The notes under the pieces are model-generated. The model worked only from the letters and a program-made list of their open reading frames with translations, did not search any database and was not told where the DNA came from. Of a DNA stretch of 64,000 nt, positions 1 through 8,961 are shown one piece after another. The stretch's first letter is position 1, and every line of letters starts with the position of its first letter. Source of the DNA: Gammaproteobacteria bacterium (GTDB lineage: Bacteria; Pseudomonadota; Gammaproteobacteria; Francisellales; CACEW01); the NCBI GenBank assembly GCA_030652335.1, contig JAUSAW010000007.1, positions 62,001 through 126,000 of the forward strand, given 5' to 3'. The position numbers were made by a program, and so were the translations under genes.

Positions 1-1271
1 TAGCCCGCTCCGAAAAAACCCATCAAGCCTCCATCGAACAAGATTTGCGTTGGTTGGGTCTGCAATGGCAGGAAGGAGTGGATGTCGGGGGCTCCCATGG
101 GCCTTATTGCCAGTCTGAGCGCTTTGGTTTATATGAGCAGTATTATCAGCAACTAGAAGCGGAGGGCAGCGCCTATCCATGCTTTTGCTCTTCACAACAG
201 CTGGAGTTGGTGCGTAAGGTCCAATTAGGTCAGGGCCAGGCACCACGTTACCCAGGAACCTGCCGCAGCTTATCGATTGCAGAGCGCGAAGCCAAAATTG
301 CTAAAGGTTTAACGCCGGCTATTCGATTTAAAGTGCCTAAAGGCAAGATGGTAGTATTTGACGATCTAGTCAAAGGTACTCAACGATTTGCAGCGGATGA
401 TATCGGCGACTTTATTATTAAGAAATCCGATGGCTCAAGTTCCTTTATGTTTTGTAATGCTATCGACGATGCCTTAATGGAAGTCACCGATGTGATGCGT
501 GGGGAAGATCATTTGACCAATACCCCAAGACAAATTTTAATATTAGAAGCCTTGAAATTAAGGGTGCCGGTATATGGGCATATTTCCTTAATTAACGGAT
601 CGGATGGGCAAAAGCTATCCAAGCGCAATGGCAGCCGCAGCATAGTCGATTTGCGAGAAATGGGCTTCTTAGCGATTGCAGTCGATAATTATCTGGCAAG
701 GCTTGGAGCGTATTATGAAAATAACGCGCTAATGAATATGGATGAGCTAGCCGCTCAGTTTAAAGTAGAAGGCTTAAGTAAATCCTCCGCGCGTTACGAC
801 GAACAGCAACTGTGGCATTGGCAAAAATTAGCCTTGGCCCAATTGGATGAAGAAGCTATTTGGCAATGGATGGGCAGCGCAACTCAAGTCTTAGTACCTG
901 CTGAACAAAAGAGCTTATTTATCCAAACCGTCCGCGATAATATCTTATTTCCTAAGGAAGCTATGGAATTTGCTCAAATGTTATTTGGTGATAGCTTCGA
1001 GATCGGCGTTGAATTAAAGGAAGTTGTGACGACCGCCGGCGAGGCTTTTTTTGCAGCTGCTGTTACGGCGGTAGAAGCTTCAGGTGCTGACTTTAAAGCC
1101 ATTAGCGATCATCTAACGGTTAGTTTAGGCGTAAAAGGCAAAAACCTATTTCAGCCATTACGCGTCGCATTAACAGGACAATTACATGGCCCGCAAATGG
1201 CAGGTTTAGTTACGTTAATTGCCAAAGAGCGTTGCATCGCACGATTTAGTGCCGCTAAAAATAATAAGTAG
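1..1271 (+). CDS. gltX: Glutamate-tRNA ligase, 5'-truncated by window edge
   Basis: Charges tRNA-Glu with glutamate in the cytoplasm; class I aminoacyl-tRNA synthetase. The reading frame is open from base 3, so the gene enters from outside the window and about 45-50 N-terminal residues, including the HIGH signature, are missing. Visible hallmarks are the WLGL stretch near base 50, a GEDHLTNTPRQ-type segment near base 505 and the KLSKRNG (KMSKS-type) ATP loop near base 612. The C-terminal anticodon-binding part is complete and ends at a TAG. The extrapolated full length, about 470 aa, matches the family. A TTG at 45 could be mistaken for a start but lies inside the conserved domain. cysS follows after 6 bp, suggesting cotranscription of the two synthetases. 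Confidence 0.95.
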   Translation, partial: ARSEKTHQASIEQDLRWLGLQWQEGVDVGGSHGPYCQSERFGLYEQYYQQLEAEGSAYPCFCSSQQLELVRKVQLGQGQAPRYPGTCRSLSIAEREAKIAKGLTPAIRFKVPKGKMVVFDDLVKGTQRFAADDIGDFIIKKSDGSSSFMFCNAIDDALMEVTDVMRGEDHLTNTPRQILILEALKLRVPVYGHISLINGSDGQKLSKRNGSRSIVDLREMGFLAIAVDNYLARLGAYYENNALMNMDELAAQFKVEGLSKSSARYDEQQLWHWQKLALAQLDEEAIWQWMGSATQVLVPAEQKSLFIQTVRDNILFPKEAMEFAQMLFGDSFEIGVELKEVVTTAGEAFFAAAVTAVEASGADFKAISDHLTVSLGVKGKNLFQPLRVALTGQLHGPQMAGLVTLIAKERCIARFSAAKNNK

Positions 1272-1277
1272 GGATTT

Positions 1278-2678
1278 ATGTTAAAAATTTATAATTCGCT
1301 CACTAAGCAAAAAGAAGAATTTATTCCCATGCAGCCCAATAAGGTATCGCTATATGTCTGTGGCGTTACAGTATACGACCATTGTCATATCGGTCATGCT
1401 AGAACCTATTTAGCCTTTGATATCGTCGTACGCTATTTGCGCTCGCTTGGGTACGCTGTGACCTATGTGCGCAATATTACCGATATCGATGATAAAATCA
1501 TTAAGCGCGCCCATGAGAATAATGAATCGACCGATGTGTTAGTGTCTCGCTATACCGAATTAATGCATGCGGAATTTGCTAGCCTTGGAATTTTAGCGCC
1601 CGATATCGAGCCCAAAGCGACTCAATCCATCCCTGAAATCGTCGCTATGATAGCAACCTTAATCGAAAAAGGTCATGCCTACCCTTCAGCCAATGGCGAC
1701 GTGTATTATTCAGTTAACGGCTTTAATGGCTATGGTAAATTAAGCGGTCAAAATATCGAACAATTGCAGGTCGGCATCCGAGTCGATATTAATGAAGCTA
1801 AACGCGAACCTTTAGACTTTGTATTATGGAAAGCCGCCAAACCTGGTGAGCCTGCCTGGGATTCCCCCTGGGGCAAAGGCCGTCCTGGCTGGCATATCGA
1901 ATGTTCGGCCATGAGCAAACAATGCTTAGGGGCAGAATTTGATATTCACGGTGGCGGCTCCGATTTACGCTTTCCCCATCACGAAAATGAAATTGCTCAA
2001 TCCGAAGCCGCCAATGACGGTCACTTCGCCCATTATTGGATGCATAGCGGCATGGTGCAGGTCAATTCCGAAAAAATGTCTAAGTCACTCGGCAACTTTT
2101 TTGTCATTAGCGATGTATTAAAGGATTATCCGGCTGAAGTAGTGCGGTTCTTTTTATTATCCGGGCATTATCGCAGCGAGATTAACTATTCCGACGATAA
2201 TTTATTGTCCGCGCAATCGGGTTTAAACAGACTTTATACCGCCTTACGCGGCTTGCCCGTTATCCCCTCGCCCCTTGTGGGAGAGGGTGGCATGCACAGC
2301 ATGGCAGGAGAGGGGTATCAAAAGCGCTTCACCACAGCCATGAACGATGATTTCAACACCCCAGAAGCATTTGCCTTATTGTTTGAAATAGCCCGAGAGA
2401 TTAACAGGGTCAAAGATACCGATGTCAGCCTGGCAGCAGAGCTTGGAGCTAGCTTGCGTCACTTGGCGAGCATTTTAGGGTTATTGCAAGATGATCCGGA
2501 TGTCTTTTTAAAGGGCGATTGTGATGAAGTGCCTGAAATCGAGGCCTTAATCGCTAAACGCAATAAAGCCCGTCAGGATAAAGACTTTAAAACGGCCGAT
2601 GAGGTTCGCGATCAATTGCTAAGTCAGGGAATTATAGTAGAGGATAAGGCAGGCGTGACAATTTGGCGTAAAAACTAA
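1278..2678 (+). CDS. cysS: Cysteine-tRNA ligase with in-frame repeat insertion
   Basis: Charges tRNA-Cys with cysteine; monomeric zinc-dependent class I synthetase. At 466 aa it matches the usual length of about 460. The zinc-ligand Cys28, the HIGH motif at residues 37-40 and the KMSKS loop at 266-270 are all visible. It starts 6 bp after gltX, so the two are probably an operon. Around residues 328-346, just before the conserved [10 protein letters not shown] helix, the protein carries an extra stretch (SPLVGEGG...AGEG). It is encoded by a G/C-rich inverted repeat and makes this linker about nine residues longer than I recall for the E. coli enzyme. The insertion lies in a surface linker between the catalytic and C-terminal helical parts, so activity is probably kept. 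Confidence 0.97.
   Translation: MLKIYNSLTKQKEEFIPMQPNKVSLYVCGVTVYDHCHIGHARTYLAFDIVVRYLRSLGYAVTYVRNITDIDDKIIKRAHENNESTDVLVSRYTELMHAEFASLGILAPDIEPKATQSIPEIVAMIATLIEKGHAYPSANGDVYYSVNGFNGYGKLSGQNIEQLQVGIRVDINEAKREPLDFVLWKAAKPGEPAWDSPWGKGRPGWHIECSAMSKQCLGAEFDIHGGGSDLRFPHHENEIAQSEAANDGHFAHYWMHSGMVQVNSEKMSKSLGNFFVISDVLKDYPAEVVRFFLLSGHYRSEINYSDDNLLSAQSGLNRLYTALRGLPVIPSPLVGEGGMHSMAGEGYQKRFTTAMNDDFNTPEAFALLFEIAREINRVKDTDVSLAAELGASLRHLASILGLLQDDPDVFLKGDCDEVPEIEALIAKRNKARQDKDFKTADEVRDQLLSQGIIVEDKAGVTIWRKN
2262..2316. repeat. Palindromic repeat element inside cysS
   Basis: A G/C-rich segment has cccctc at its left end and gagggg at its right end, with an inner hairpin cccct-tgtg-ggagaggg. It resembles dispersed bacterial palindromic repeats whose translation reads [11 protein letters not shown]. 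Here it is read in frame as part of cysteinyl-tRNA synthetase. No second copy was noticed in this window. Confidence 0.6.
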
Positions 2679-2762
2679 ATGCTTAGCAATAAATTTTAAT
2701 TCACGCGAAAATTTGCTTATGTTTAAATAGAGCGTCAATTTAACGATAATCTGGAGATAAAT

Positions 2763-2975
2763 ATGTTTAACTGTTGTTCATGTTTTAAAGCGCCCCCAAA
2801 AGCGCCGAACCAAGAAAGCCTTTTAGAGAGGGGTGAAGCAGCTACAATTGGAGCAGCTAAAGGCGACGATACGGGCGCTGCATCAAATCCTTATTCCAAG
2901 ACTGCTGTTAAGGCGGAGGTCAAGATAACTGATCCTCATGATAATACAGCCTTTCGTGACGGCCCAGAAGTATAA
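2763..2975 (+). CDS. Small Cys-rich N-terminus protein, unknown function
   Basis: A 70-aa product I do not recognise. A Shine-Dalgarno-like ctggagata lies 7 bp before the ATG, which supports expression. The N-terminus is MFNCCSCFKAPPKAP: three cysteines in the first seven residues, followed by Pro/Lys. The remainder is hydrophilic, rich in Ala, Lys, Asp and Gly, and likely disordered. There is no signal peptide or membrane helix. The cysteine cluster could be a lipidation site or a metal site; both are guesses. It stands alone between cysS and a convergent carboxypeptidase gene, followed by a hairpin. Confidence 0.55.
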   Translation: MFNCCSCFKAPPKAPNQESLLERGEAATIGAAKGDDTGAASNPYSKTAVKAEVKITDPHDNTAFRDGPEV

Positions 2976-3002
2976 TAGTCATACTAATCAAATTTATCCA
3001 AA

Positions 3003-3022
3003 GCCCCTCATCGCTGAGGGGT
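3003..3022. terminator. Bidirectional hairpin between convergent genes
   Basis: cccctca-tcgc-tgagggg forms a 7-bp stem with a 4-nt loop between the small gene at 2763-2975 and the minus-strand carboxypeptidase ending at 3045. The U-tract is weak on both sides, so termination efficiency is uncertain. Confidence 0.45.
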
Positions 3023-3044
3023 CAGGATATGTCTAGTTATTCTC

Positions 3045-4379
3045 TTAGAACCACTTACTCACTTTATCCATCGCACGTCGCACACTGCCACCAGGGCCTA
3101 CATCTTGCATGGCGACGATAGGCTGAGTCGAGATCACTTTACCATTCATCGAAATCACCACAGTGCCGACTTGCTGACCGCGGGTAATAGGGGCTTCTAC
3201 TCCATTTAAATAAGTAATTTCGGTCGATACCGGCTGCTTAGTTGTGCCTGGTACGGTGACATACATATCATTTAACACTCCAGCTGGAACCGTGCGGCTC
3301 GATCCGCCATAAATGCGGGCTTTGCCAACCGTGGTATCGGCTGAATAGAGCAGTTGATCGCTAAAGAAACGGAAGCCATAAGTCATTAAAGCTTTGGTAG
3401 TCGTTGCCATAGTATTAGCGTCCGGGGTGCCCATAACCACGCTTACTAGGCGCATTGGATTATTAGGCATTTGCGCGGAACCGACTAATGAATAGCCTGC
3501 TTCACTCGTTGAGCCTGTTTTCATGCCGGTAGCATAAGGATAGATAAACAATAAGCGATTAAAGTTAGGCTGAGTAATGTTGCCGTATTTAAAGTATTTC
3601 TGGCTAAACCACTGGAAGTATTGCGGGTATTGAATCATAACAGCCTGACCTAATAGGGCCATATCATACGCTGTTGAATAATGGGCTGGAGCCGGTAAAC
3701 CCATGATGTCGGTAAAGTGAGTATTGGTCATGCCTAATTTTTGGGCTTGGAAATTCATCATATTGACCATGGATGATTGGGTGCCGGCGATATAGGTCGC
3801 CAAGGTCACAGCAGCATCGTTACCGGAATCCACCAATATGCCTGAAATCAAATCCTGTACGCTAACGATTTGTCCTGGTTTTAAGAACATTCTAGATCCA
3901 CCGGTAGCCCAAGCGACGGTGGGAACGGTAACTTGGTCGGTAAGATGGATCGTACCGGAAGCGATTTCCTGCTCAGCCACGTAAACTAGCATTAATTTAG
4001 TCATGCTAGCTGGTGCTAAGCGCAAGTTGGGATTGGACGCGGCGATTACCGCTCCGCTATTCGCATCGATTAAGATATAGCTTTTGGCATTGATCGAAGG
4101 CTGAGCCGGGATGAGATCGGAATAATTATTGGCTAAGGCATTGATTACAGGGTCTTTAAAACCAGCTGGTTTCTCTGGAACTTGAACGGAAACCGGAACA
4201 TTGGCATTAACATCGACCGCGCCATATTTATTTAAGGGTGGGGTAGCCGCATTAACATCGACAGGGGCAGCAGCAACAACCGGCGCCGCAGCGATAGCAG
4301 GGTTAGTGGCTGGGGTGGCAGCAAAGCTGCTAGAGGCGACTAATAAACTTAAAAAAAGGGCGCTTGGTTTGAGCTTCAT
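3045..4379 (-). CDS. dacA: D-alanyl-D-alanine carboxypeptidase (PBP5/6 type)
   Basis: Trims the terminal D-Ala from peptidoglycan pentapeptides in the periplasm (peptidase S11, low-molecular-mass PBP). The 444-aa protein has an N-terminal signal peptide (about residues 1-20) and then an unusual Ala/Pro/Val-rich linker to about residue 70. The catalytic triplet follows: SMTK with Ser125/Lys128, SGN at 185-187 and KTG at 287-289. A PBP5-type C-terminal beta domain ends in a basic amphipathic helix (RRAMDKVSKWF) expected to anchor it to the inner membrane. The Shine-Dalgarno TCTGGAG is well placed before the ATG. It is divergent from the giant gene at 4545. Symbol dacA versus dacC/dacD cannot be settled. 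Confidence 0.93.
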   Translation of the reverse strand: MKLKPSALFLSLLVASSSFAATPATNPAIAAAPVVAAAPVDVNAATPPLNKYGAVDVNANVPVSVQVPEKPAGFKDPVINALANNYSDLIPAQPSINAKSYILIDANSGAVIAASNPNLRLAPASMTKLMLVYVAEQEIASGTIHLTDQVTVPTVAWATGGSRMFLKPGQIVSVQDLISGILVDSGNDAAVTLATYIAGTQSSMVNMMNFQAQKLGMTNTHFTDIMGLPAPAHYSTAYDMALLGQAVMIQYPQYFQWFSQKYFKYGNITQPNFNRLLFIYPYATGMKTGSTSEAGYSLVGSAQMPNNPMRLVSVVMGTPDANTMATTTKALMTYGFRFFSDQLLYSADTTVGKARIYGGSSRTVPAGVLNDMYVTVPGTTKQPVSTEITYLNGVEAPITRGQQVGTVVISMNGKVISTQPIVAMQDVGPGGSVRRAMDKVSKWF

Positions 4380-4479
4380 TTATTTCTCCAGAGGGATAAT
4401 TGCAAGGAAATCTGAGGGAAATGATAGTTCAGAATGTAGATACTGTCTAGCGTAGATAGGGTTCATTAACGTATTTAAA

Positions 4480-4508
4480 TTGGTTCCAGCAAGCGTTTTT
4501 GATAAAAT
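4480..4508 (+). promoter_or_regulatory. Candidate sigma70 promoter of the 1444-aa gene
   Basis: TTGGTT (4480-4485), a 17-nt spacer and TAAAAT (4503-4508) lie 36 bp before the start codon. The -10 matches the consensus at five of six positions, the -35 at three. Proposed by eye only. Confidence 0.4.
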
Positions 4509-4544
4509 GCTCAGTATTAATTTAGGCGTAAAAAGGACCCTACG

Positions 4545-7500
4545 ATGCCAAAGCACCATCGACCCCATGTTAATTTGTATCGATTGATTTCATTTTTGCC
4601 CAAAGCTCTGATGGGATTGTTGGCTATTGCAGCTACCATCTCCTATGGCGCAGAAGAAGAGCCAAGCGATGAGCGCCGTTTGCTAACTGCCGTGGGTGAG
4701 TTGATAGATGATTTAGCTTGGATCCCTGATTATTCCATGTCTATGCCTGATCATAGCATTGCTAAAGCCGATGATTTTATTGAGGTAAAAACCAGCGCTT
4801 TTCCAGTCACTGCTGCAACACAACTAACTGTTGGTCCAAGAATATTCGACCAAAAGGAAACAGATGCAGCAAGGGTTTCATATAATAGAGACTGGGCTGG
4901 TTTATTAACTCCAGATCAATTAAATGCTTGGCTAGACAGCCATATCGTTGGCAAATCAATCGATTTAAGTCAGGTGAATATTTTTAATCCGGAAGCATTT
5001 AAGATTTATGGTTTTTCAAATATTGTCGAAAAAATTCTACACCTTGCTGATGAAGAAAGATTTAAGCGATTTGTTGATGCGGATCTAATCGATTGGATGG
5101 ACCCTAAATTTGCGTTTGCTAGAGCTAGCCTTTTGTTGCGTCGAAATATAGTCTCAATCAAGTATTTGTATGATTGGGTTAAGAGCCATACCGGAGAAAA
5201 TATCTTTTATCTTAAAGATAATTTAAATATTCGATCTATCGATTGGTTGCTAGCTCAAGGTAATATTGCTGATGACCCTTTGACTCTAGGTTTTCTTGAA
5301 AAATTAACAGAAGTAGGGATTATCAATTTGGCTTATGAGGTTAAAGTTGACCCTGAAATCCGTCATTCTATAAGCGCTAGTAATAATTCTGAAATTGTTA
5401 AGGCTTATTTGCCGAAAGCTTCCGACCCTCTCTACCAAGATGTAGTTTATGACATTACCCTCCATGCAATTTTTAAACAACGCTGGAATATCGTAGCTGC
5501 TTGTTTAGATTTGCCTGAGCTAGACTTAAATATTCAAAAGGGCCATTATCAAGGTAAAACCTATTTAATGGCCTTAGTTGAAGCTAATCAATTTGATTTG
5601 GCTGAAAGATTGTTGAGTTCAACCATGCTAAACCTTAATTTAAGGGATAATAGTGGTAAGACAGCCGTACATTATATTGCTATTGTATCAAATCGCAAAG
5701 ATGAATCAGGGCTTAGGGCTAAAAGTTTGTTAAAAAACCTGGCAACTGAGCAGCCTATTTTTTTAGTCCCAACAAAATACTATCCAAGGGGCCCGCTTAG
5801 CTTTATTGAATCTGTGGATGCGGAGTTGCGCTCTCTAGAGTTGAAAGGCCTGGCAGGGCAAGCATCTGCAATTAAAGCATTTGATACAAAATATGCAGAT
5901 TTAATAGGGCCTTTTAACGCCATAGGAACGGATAGCCTGAAAGATATGAATGCAAAAGGGAAGGTCTTTCAAGGATGGTGGAAAAAGAACAAAGATCTAT
6001 TGAAATATGGGGTTGGAGACATAAACTTTTTTGGCATATTCGTTAATTACTGTAGTAGACAAGCATTTGGCGATTTATTGGCGCTAGATTATATCCCTTT
6101 AGAATCACCAGATTTCTCTTCGATCCGTAAGAACTTGCTAATCAGAGCTGCCGGTACTTACCAAGCTGAAGTAGAAGAAAAAGCTGAAATGCTTGTAGCA
6201 TGGGGAAGGAGACGTTTTGAAATAAATATTTTTTCCATGCCACATAATGGAAAAACACTAATTCGTGATGCATTAGAACAAATATATAGCAGAAGGAATA
6301 AGCTAGGATTTAATTTACATGCGGCAATGACGGATTATATTCGGCTGCACAATAAAGGCATTATCGATATCCGAGCGGAGTTTAAAACCGACAAGCCCGT
6401 AGAAGAAATCCTCGCTAGTCTGGAAAGTTTGCATGAAGCTTTATTTGGCAAAACTAGTGCCTTAGAAAATATAACTTCAGAGCAAAAAACTCTATCACAA
6501 TGGCCCTCAAAGATTAATTTTTTATACATTCTTATTGTAACAGTTACCCTATATTTAAATTTTTCTAGCATAAAGAGAATGATAGAAGCGCTTATCAAAA
6601 TGATAACAGGCAATCCATTAGTACCAGCTTCTGCAATAGCAGAAGCAAGGATTCTTCCTCTAAGATTACCCCAGCCAGTTTTGTCAGATGAAGAAATAGC
6701 AAGAAGAGATGCGCTTGCTTTGCTCGAAAGGGAATCATTATATTGGCGTGAGCAACTTAGCGTCGCACAAACAAAGCTTACTAATGCTCAAGAGAAGTTC
6801 GCTAAGCTTGAGACAATAATAAATACTCAAGGTATCGATGCGGATCTTGCTGAAGCCTCAGTTAAAGCAAGAGCATCTTATGCTATATATCTTGAGGCAC
6901 AGCACACATTTATAGTGTGTATCAATGATGTCAGTACGGCGCTTAATGCAGCTATTACTGTTAACACAGCGGATAACATTACCAATAAAGATACAGCTAT
7001 TGTCCAAGCGCAGGCTGCTAATACGGCTTTGACCATATCGACTAAAATAGCCCAAGATGATTTGAGTGTTGCAGATGAATTAAAAAGGCAGTTTGATAAG
7101 GCTGAGCGTGATAGAAGGTTAACCGAAGATCTGCGCATACAGAATGAAGCTAAAAGAGCCGATCGAGAGAGAGCCGCAGAAGCTCATGCAGCTAAATCAC
7201 AGGTTGCAGGCAGCATTAAGCAGCAATTTCAAGGCAAGATCGATAAACTTAATCAGATAAAAACCCAAGAATTGTCCATTTTTGAAAAATTGCGTGAGAT
7301 GAAAAAAATCTATGATGAAGCGGATCGATTGCCTTTGCCGCTTGGGGATAAAAACCCAAAATTGGGGCCTGTATCAAAAGTGATTGAAGCCCTTGAGAAG
7401 CAAGCTGGAAAATTACGCTCTGACTTTAAGGCGGAATCCGAGAAGGCCTTGCTAAGCTCTACTAACAAAGCCCAAACGATAGCTTTTCGCTTGGCCTCCT

Positions 7501-8879
7501 TAGAGAAGTTGTATAATAGTTGGCAAGGAAACGGGGCGAGCGATACGGAAATTAAAGCGGGTTTACATACACTCGGTGCTCGTATTGAGGAGCTTAATAT
7601 AGAAAAGCAATCCTATGAGAAACATATTGATACAAGTCAAGCCGCTATGGATATACTGCTTGCCGATAAGGCTTTTACCGTAGCGGACAAATATTCGGGC
7701 GCTACTAAGCTATTCAATGAGGCCAAAGCGTCCTATAATCAATTAAACCGTAAGCCAGATGAGCTTTGGTTTAGTCTAGACGAAACTTTAGAGCGAGTTA
7801 CTAAAAACTATCATGATGAAGGGGCGAAACCGCGAGAGGTTTTACCGGTTACAACAGCCTTACAATCTTTGCCAAAGGCTGCATTTAAGAATTTATCTGC
7901 GGATATAGACGAAAAATGTCTGCGCATTAAAGCCCAGCTTAATGCCGATTCCTTAAATAAACAATTGCCTGATGATATAGATCTTGAGGCATATTTAGAA
8001 CAACATCAGGCCATGGCAATTAGCTATAATTTAGCGCGGTTATTCGATTGTTTAAGCACAGAAGAGGCTATATTTATTCGATTAAGAAACCATGTATTGC
8101 ATCGATCACATCAAGCACAATCTGACAAGGCGGTGTTGCTTACATTAGCTGAAAAATTTTCTGAAGAAAGCTATGTGCACGCTTTAGTGAAAAGTATAAG
8201 AAAGGGTGAGAGCTCTTTCATCAATGAAATTAAGGAATCGGAATATTATAAACGTTATTGTAATGTACCCGGGGTGAAATATTCCATTGAGTTACGAGAA
8301 CCTAGGTTTGGTGAAGCGTTGCCCAAAGAAATTGTAGATGAACTAAAGGAGGCTTTAACTGTTTTGCAGGAATTTATGGGCGAATTTATGAAAAGCAATA
8401 GAGGGGGTGTGTCGGATAAGCCTATCGATCTATTCGCAAGTACTCATAGCATGCATGCAGATCATGTCAGAATGGGTTTAAATATACTAAAAGACCGCTT
8501 TATCGGAAGATATCATAATCAACTTAAGAGTTTTTTATCTGATAACGGGGTGTCAGCGGCTGAACTCATTCAATTAAACAGTTTTATTCGAGGGCGGTTA
8601 TCATCGATACGCAATGAGACTATGCATGGAGCCAGCGTGGATAGCGACGGTGGTATGAGTGCGATAGTAGAGAAAATGGATGGTATCGCCATTAAACATT
8701 TTTATCGTTCACTAGGGCCTATGATAAATGCTTTCATGGTCTATAACGCTAAACATGAGTCTAAAGTTGAGGTAGGCTTGGCGACTCCATTTGCAGGGGC
8801 CGGTAAACCCAGCATGCCAGTGCTAAATGCAGTTGCGAAAGGCTTAAGCGCCTCTGCCAAAGAATGGACGCCTCATTAA
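4545..8879 (+). CDS. Giant ankyrin-like/coiled-coil protein with two C-terminal HEPN-type motifs
   Basis: A 1444-aa protein I cannot assign to a named family. In order: an N-terminal hydrophobic segment (residues 13-35, signal peptide or anchor); a module at about 287-636 containing ankyrin-like helices (GKTYLMALVEANQFDLAERLL), an FQGWWKKN motif and a HNKGIIDIRAE motif; a strong membrane helix at about 656-674; and a long charged coiled-coil region at about 690-1060. The C-terminal part holds R1181-NHVL-H1186 and R1356-NETM-H1361. Both fit the RNxxxH active-site pattern of HEPN ribonucleases, and both are kept in the downstream paralogue. A purine-rich aaaagga precedes the ATG. Inference: a membrane-associated repeat scaffold bearing tandem HEPN domains, either an effector or a defence/toxin protein. 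The HEPN call rests on motifs and needs fold prediction. Confidence 0.75.
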   Translation: MPKHHRPHVNLYRLISFLPKALMGLLAIAATISYGAEEEPSDERRLLTAVGELIDDLAWIPDYSMSMPDHSIAKADDFIEVKTSAFPVTAATQLTVGPRIFDQKETDAARVSYNRDWAGLLTPDQLNAWLDSHIVGKSIDLSQVNIFNPEAFKIYGFSNIVEKILHLADEERFKRFVDADLIDWMDPKFAFARASLLLRRNIVSIKYLYDWVKSHTGENIFYLKDNLNIRSIDWLLAQGNIADDPLTLGFLEKLTEVGIINLAYEVKVDPEIRHSISASNNSEIVKAYLPKASDPLYQDVVYDITLHAIFKQRWNIVAACLDLPELDLNIQKGHYQGKTYLMALVEANQFDLAERLLSSTMLNLNLRDNSGKTAVHYIAIVSNRKDESGLRAKSLLKNLATEQPIFLVPTKYYPRGPLSFIESVDAELRSLELKGLAGQASAIKAFDTKYADLIGPFNAIGTDSLKDMNAKGKVFQGWWKKNKDLLKYGVGDINFFGIFVNYCSRQAFGDLLALDYIPLESPDFSSIRKNLLIRAAGTYQAEVEEKAEMLVAWGRRRFEINIFSMPHNGKTLIRDALEQIYSRRNKLGFNLHAAMTDYIRLHNKGIIDIRAEFKTDKPVEEILASLESLHEALFGKTSALENITSEQKTLSQWPSKINFLYILIVTVTLYLNFSSIKRMIEALIKMITGNPLVPASAIAEARILPLRLPQPVLSDEEIARRDALALLERESLYWREQLSVAQTKLTNAQEKFAKLETIINTQGIDADLAEASVKARASYAIYLEAQHTFIVCINDVSTALNAAITVNTADNITNKDTAIVQAQAANTALTISTKIAQDDLSVADELKRQFDKAERDRRLTEDLRIQNEAKRADRERAAEAHAAKSQVAGSIKQQFQGKIDKLNQIKTQELSIFEKLREMKKIYDEADRLPLPLGDKNPKLGPVSKVIEALEKQAGKLRSDFKAESEKALLSSTNKAQTIAFRLASLEKLYNSWQGNGASDTEIKAGLHTLGARIEELNIEKQSYEKHIDTSQAAMDILLADKAFTVADKYSGATKLFNEAKASYNQLNRKPDELWFSLDETLERVTKNYHDEGAKPREVLPVTTALQSLPKAAFKNLSADIDEKCLRIKAQLNADSLNKQLPDDIDLEAYLEQHQAMAISYNLARLFDCLSTEEAIFIRLRNHVLHRSHQAQSDKAVLLTLAEKFSEESYVHALVKSIRKGESSFINEIKESEYYKRYCNVPGVKYSIELREPRFGEALPKEIVDELKEALTVLQEFMGEFMKSNRGGVSDKPIDLFASTHSMHADHVRMGLNILKDRFIGRYHNQLKSFLSDNGVSAAELIQLNSFIRGRLSSIRNETMHGASVDSDGGMSAIVEKMDGIAIKHFYRSLGPMINAFMVYNAKHESKVEVGLATPFAGAGKPSMPVLNAVAKGLSASAKEWTPH

Positions 8880-8961
8880 ATAGACTAAAGGAGTGAGATT
8901 GGCTCCGGCAGTCTAATTTGTTAAGATGCGTGGCATTATGTGGATGTAAAAAGGGCCCTCC

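Noticed and set aside
1939..2121. Open frame on the plus strand inside cysS
   Set aside because: Lies wholly in another frame of a clearly conserved gene and has no family resemblance or ribosome site.
4201..4455. Ala/Thr-rich plus-strand frame opposite the dacA start
   Set aside because: It is the reverse of the dacA signal and linker coding region; composition mirrors the low-complexity linker.
8880..8961. Independent promoter for the 2002-aa gene
   Set aside because: TTGTTA and CATTAT are present but only 10 bp apart, incompatible with sigma70; cotranscription with the upstream paralogue is as likely.
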